Source: Desulfobacterales bacterium
GTDB taxonomy: Bacteria > Desulfobacterota > Desulfobacteria > Desulfobacterales > JAEINQ01
DNA: 64,000 bases
Direction: 5' to 3'
Assembly: GCA_016342285.1 (NCBI GenBank)
Contig: JAEINQ010000003.1
Location: forward strand, 62,001-126,000
Of the stretch, positions 60,421-64,000 are shown piece after piece (the stretch's first letter is position 1; each line of letters opens with the position of its first letter). Made by a program: the position numbers and the translations under genes. The notes beneath the pieces are model-generated. The model did not search any database and was not told where the DNA came from. It saw nothing but the letters and a program-made list of their open reading frames with translations.

Positions 60421-60467
60421 GGCCGGCCCGGCTGCGCTGTCAGCGCGGTCGGGCCGGTCTTTTTTTG
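60421..60467 (+). terminator. Rho-independent terminator downstream of the PrpE-like gene
   Basis: GGCCGGCCCGGCTGCGCTGTCAGCGCGGTCGGGCCGGTCTTTTTTT. Confidence 0.85.
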
Positions 60468-60582
60468 TGCCTATTGCGTTTTGCCGGTTGGCGGGGGTAT
60501 CCACACACAGGTGGGTGCAATCGAGGTGTCCATGGCAAGGGGCTGGGATACTGCCCCAGATAAGTGTGGAGTGACTAAAGTT

Positions 60583-60736
60583 GATGCACTCGTAAAAAGT
60601 CAGCAATATGCCCACTTTTTTGATTAACCACGAAGAGCACGAAGTACACGAAGCTGAAATCATTATATATTATTTAACAACCCTTCGTGATCTTCGTGTC
60701 CTTCGTGGTAAAAATTGGACTTTTTACGGGACTGTC
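60583..60736 (-). mobile_element. MITE-like element flanked by AAAGTT direct repeats, carrying a CACGAAG-arm hairpin
   Basis: GATGCACTCGTAAAAAGTC...GACTTTTTACGGGACTGTC ends; AAAGTT at 60577-60582 and 60737-60742. Confidence 0.75.
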
Positions 60737-60911
60737 AAAGTTGAGGAGTCGCTACGCCCCCCATTTTTTTATAATGGTTGGCAGAGCGCAGCGATTCCAC
60801 ACTTGAGCATTGGACATTGGAAATTCACGGAAGCCGTTCTCGCCGGCACGATAGAACCGCTTCCGGTCCACCACTTGAAGGGGTGGTTGAATGCCAGGAT
60901 TGAAGCAGGCC

Positions 60912-61262
60912 CTACCCGATGGTGTTTTTGACGATACCGATCAGCTTTTCCGGATCAAAGGGTTTCTTGACAAATGCCACGGCCCCGAGAATGGCGTGGT
61001 CGCCGTCGATGCCGCTGACCACAATGACCGGGATATCCCGCAGTGTCTTGTCCTGCCGGAGCTTGCGATAGAATCGCGGCCCCCATTCTCTGGGCATCTG
61101 CAGATCCAGGGTGATCAGATCCGGCTTTTCCTTGCGGACCACTTCAAGCCCCTCGGTGGTGCTGCTGGCGCTGCATGTCTCGTATCCATTGTCGCTGAAG
61201 ACCGCCTTTAAGTATTTGACGATCACCGGGTCGTCGTCGATGACAAGTATTTTCTTCGGCAT
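60912..61262 (-). CDS. Response regulator receiver-domain protein
   Basis: KKILVIDDDPVIVKYLKAVF; LITLDLQMP; FVKKPFD. Confidence 0.95.
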   Translation of the reverse strand: MPKKILVIDDDPVIVKYLKAVFSDNGYETCSASSTTEGLEVVRKEKPDLITLDLQMPREWGPRFYRKLRQDKTLRDIPVIVVSGIDGDHAILGAVAFVKKPFDPEKLIGIVKNTIG

Positions 61263-61305
61263 GGCTGTCCTCTCTCAAGGTCTACTGGGTTCTGGGTGCC
61301 GCCAT

Positions 61306-61692
61306 TTATTTTTTCCGGTGACACTCGCCGCACATCACCGGCCCCTTGCCCTGGGTTACATGGCACCCCTTGCAGTTGAGATGATAGGCCTTCATCAGCG
61401 CAGGCTTTCGCCCCTGAGCCTCCGACGCATGGCATTCCGAACACCGCTGGTCTTCGCTCGATTCGTCTTCGATCCGTTTGCCGCCCTCATCGTAGACATG
61501 ATGGCATTCGCTGCAATCCTCGATTCCGGCCGTCTCATTGTGGGTGTCATGAACAAAAACGGCCGGGGCTCGTCGAGGCGAATCAAAAACACCGTTGTCC
61601 ACCACCACCATCTCTTCCTGGGAATGGGCCGACGCCATCAGCCCCAGCAGCAGTACCAGCAACGGAAGCATTGTGCGCAATCGCAATCTCAT
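61306..61692 (-). CDS. Tetraheme cytochrome c3-family protein (TmcA-like)
   Basis: Signal peptide and four CxxCH motifs: CSECH, CSECH, CKGCH, CGECH; next to TmcB/C-like genes. Confidence 0.88.
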   Translation of the reverse strand: MRLRLRTMLPLLVLLLGLMASAHSQEEMVVVDNGVFDSPRRAPAVFVHDTHNETAGIEDCSECHHVYDEGGKRIEDESSEDQRCSECHASEAQGRKPALMKAYHLNCKGCHVTQGKGPVMCGECHRKK

Positions 61693-61708
61693 CCTCTCTC
61701 TCCTTTGC

Positions 61709-63040
61709 TCAGGCCGGTTTTTCCATCACCTCGTAGATAATGTCACCGAAAAATTTGATGTCCAGGCCGATACCGTAATGGTGGTTGATGTCTTCCAGGC
61801 CACTGTGGCAGTTGTGACAGGGTGCGATCAGCACCTTGGCGCCCCGGGCCTTGGCGTTGAACAGTTGTTCGGCCTTAACCCGGTTTCCGTCCATGCGGGT
61901 CATTTTGTACGGAGGTCCGGCGTTGATGACGCCGCCGCCGGCAGCGCAGCAGTAGTTATATTCCCGGTTGGGATGCATCTCCACCACCTTCTCGCAAATG
62001 GCATGGGCCACATAGCGGGACATTTCGGCCAGACCACCGCCCCGGACCACATTGCACGGGTCGTGCAGGGTGACCGTCGGTGCAAACTTCTTCTTGATCC
62101 GGATCTTTCCCGCTTTGAGCAGGTCGTGATAAAATTCGATGGCATGAACAATGGGGATGGGCGGCATGCGCCAGCCGAGCCAGCGGTTGCCCATGTCGTA
62201 TACCGACCGGAAGGCGTGACCGCATTCGCCCATGACGATTTTTTTCACCTTGAGCCGGGCGGCGGTCTCGAAATGAGCCCGTTTCAGACGCCCCATGATC
62301 TCGTTGTCACCGGAATACATGGCCATGTCGCTGTTGTCCCACCCGGCCGAGGCCGGCATGGTCCAGTTGACCCCGGCCACATCCATGATCACGGCAGCCT
62401 GGTAGATAAGCTGGGCCTGGAATTTGGGCTCGGGGCCGATGACCGAGTACATGATATCCGCCCCTTCTTTTTCCAGGGGGATCCGCAGGGTCGGAATCTC
62501 CGCCTGGGCCTCCTCTTCCTGCCACTGGAGCGTGTCGGGCCATTCATCCGGCTTGACCCACATCTGGTTGAAAGTCACCGAATGGCTGTGCGCCGTGTCC
62601 TGAAGATACAAAGGGGTGACGCCCAAAAGATGAATGATGCGCCGAACCAGAAGCATCATGTAGGCGATGTCGATACCAAAGGGGCAGTACATGGCGCATC
62701 GCTTGCATAGGTTGCATTCGGTATGGGCGATTCGGGCCGCTTTCTTGATGAACCCGGCGTCGACCTTCCCCCGTCTTTTAACCATCTCCCAGATGGTCTG
62801 CTTGACCTTGCCCACCGGCGCGTATTTCGGGTCGTTATCGTGGGACAGATAGTAGTGACAGGCCTCGGAGCAAAGTCCGCAATGGACGCAGGTCTCCACG
62901 TAGGCCTTCAATCGGGCACCGGCTTCGCCTTTGAGCACCCGGTTGACCACCTTCTCGATTTTTTCGTCGGTCAGCCTGGCGACCCCTTTTTCAATACCGT
63001 CATCGAGTACTTTCTCTTCTTGAACTTCGGGCTCACCCAT
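61709..63040 (-). CDS. TmcB-like (HmcF/DsrK-family) Fe-S protein with CCG domains
   Basis: CVHCGLCSEACHYY, CNLCKRCAMYCPFG, HDPCNVVRGGG, NYCCAAGGGV. Confidence 0.9.
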   Translation of the reverse strand: MGEPEVQEEKVLDDGIEKGVARLTDEKIEKVVNRVLKGEAGARLKAYVETCVHCGLCSEACHYYLSHDNDPKYAPVGKVKQTIWEMVKRRGKVDAGFIKKAARIAHTECNLCKRCAMYCPFGIDIAYMMLLVRRIIHLLGVTPLYLQDTAHSHSVTFNQMWVKPDEWPDTLQWQEEEAQAEIPTLRIPLEKEGADIMYSVIGPEPKFQAQLIYQAAVIMDVAGVNWTMPASAGWDNSDMAMYSGDNEIMGRLKRAHFETAARLKVKKIVMGECGHAFRSVYDMGNRWLGWRMPPIPIVHAIEFYHDLLKAGKIRIKKKFAPTVTLHDPCNVVRGGGLAEMSRYVAHAICEKVVEMHPNREYNYCCAAGGGVINAGPPYKMTRMDGNRVKAEQLFNAKARGAKVLIAPCHNCHSGLEDINHHYGIGLDIKFFGDIIYEVMEKPA

Positions 63041-63095
63041 TGCACGAACCTCCGTAGATCATCAACATGTTGGCCGGCACCGCCGGCATCACCGG

Positions 63096-63755
63096 CTACC
63101 AGTCCCGGGCCTTTCTCACCCCCCCGAATTCCGATCCCATGTAAGCCCGGGTGAACGGTGAGAAGAGCATGTGACTCAACCGGGTGAAGGGAATGGCGAC
63201 CAGCATGATTTCACCCGAAACGACGTGCAGCACCATCATCAGCGGATAATCAAACCACTGGTGGTAGGCAAACAGGCCTGTAACAAAGGGTGCTGCAACA
63301 ATGGCCAGGATCACGTAGTCGGAGGCCGAGGTGACATAGGCAACCTCCGGACGGACCTGCCTGCGGACCAGAAAGAAGATGCACGCGCCGATGACGACCA
63401 GGGTCATCAGATCGGCGAGTCCGTCCGGCAGCGACCACCAGCTGATGCCCCATCCCTCGTCCCAGAGGATAATGTGGGAAAGAAGAAGCACCGGGACGAG
63501 CAGCAGGCTGACATGAAAGGAAAATGTGACGATTGTCATAAATGGATGCCTTCGCATGTTCACCGCTGCAAAGGGGGTAACCCAGTGGGCAATGGAGCGC
63601 AGGCTGTACTTCCAACTCATAAAGGAATAAATGAACCGCTCTTTTTGGTTGACCAGCCGGATCATGCTGGCCAGCCGGTAAAGGCATCCGCCGATGAACA
63701 CGACAAAGGCGATCCATGCCAGCGGCCCGGCGACAAATTGGTAAACTGCGTGCAT
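63096..63755 (-). CDS. TmcC-like cytochrome b-type membrane subunit (nitrate reductase gamma-like)
   Basis: Multi-TM protein with nitrate reductase gamma-like topology, adjacent to tmcB-like gene. Confidence 0.85.
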   Translation of the reverse strand: MHAVYQFVAGPLAWIAFVVFIGGCLYRLASMIRLVNQKERFIYSFMSWKYSLRSIAHWVTPFAAVNMRRHPFMTIVTFSFHVSLLLVPVLLLSHIILWDEGWGISWWSLPDGLADLMTLVVIGACIFFLVRRQVRPEVAYVTSASDYVILAIVAAPFVTGLFAYHQWFDYPLMMVLHVVSGEIMLVAIPFTRLSHMLFSPFTRAYMGSEFGGVRKARDW

Positions 63756-63766
63756 CGTCTCCTCCT

Positions 63767-63991
63767 TTAGCCCATCAGATCGGCGACCGGCAGGACCCGT
63801 CGATAATAGCGTCCGTCCTCGACTGTTTTTAGAAGTATTTTATCCCCGGCCGGACTAAAGACCGGATCCCAAGCCGCCTGGCAACGCCGGTCCCACAGTC
63901 GGTCGTTAACGGCGATGGTGTAAGCGCCGCCCTTTTCCACCCGGGCGGCCACCAACTGCCCGTCCGGGCTGAAAACCGGGGCCCAGGCCAT
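63767..63991 (-). CDS. TmcD-like WD40/beta-propeller-type protein (partial, runs to window edge)
   Basis: WAPVFSPDGQLVAARVEKGGAYTIAVNDRLWDRRCQAAWDPVFSPAGDKILLK repeats. Confidence 0.7.
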   Translation of the reverse strand: MAWAPVFSPDGQLVAARVEKGGAYTIAVNDRLWDRRCQAAWDPVFSPAGDKILLKTVEDGRYYRRVLPVADLMG

Positions 63992-64000
63992 GTCGAACCG

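Overview
64-kb chromosomal window, most likely from a sulfate-reducing Desulfobacterota (Desulfosarcina/Desulfobacteraceae-like). The taxonomy is an inference from a Tmc-type redox complex, DnaK/GrpE, a large-type SRP RNA and overall gene content. Coding content is mainly housekeeping and metabolic: a DEAD-box helicase, a CPA antiporter, a TrmB / GS-like / amidohydrolase / cysteine hydrolase cluster, RecQ, an RND/MMPL protein, ADP- and AMP-forming acyl-CoA synthetases, grpE-dnaK, tilS-ftsH-folP-ybbR-coaX, two PilT-type ATPases, divIVA/yggT/proC, ccdA-thioredoxin, nrdD-nrdG, a PrpE-like ligase and tmcA-D-like genes. No CRISPR array, tRNA, rRNA, autonomous transposase or recognisable defence system was found. 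The most unusual content is intergenic. (i) A ~260-bp REP/BIME-like family is present at about eleven loci (full, left-half or right-half copies), all in one orientation, with related hairpin ends and a 9-bp-periodic (TGCCTAAAA) internal stem. (ii) A MITE-like element (GACAGTCCCGTAAAAAG...CTTTTTACGnnTnCATC) has exchangeable hairpin cores and inserts, with 6-bp AAAnTT target duplications, inside the stem of family (i). (iii) Several other long nested hairpins have 7- or 9-bp periodic arms. Other notable items: an SRP RNA with its own sigma70-like promoter, an attenuator-like terminator in the DEAD-box leader, a sulfite-oxidase-family pseudogene with a visible deletion junction, a YbbR/CdaR gene without the expected cdaA, and a probable NrdR-box pair upstream of nrdD.
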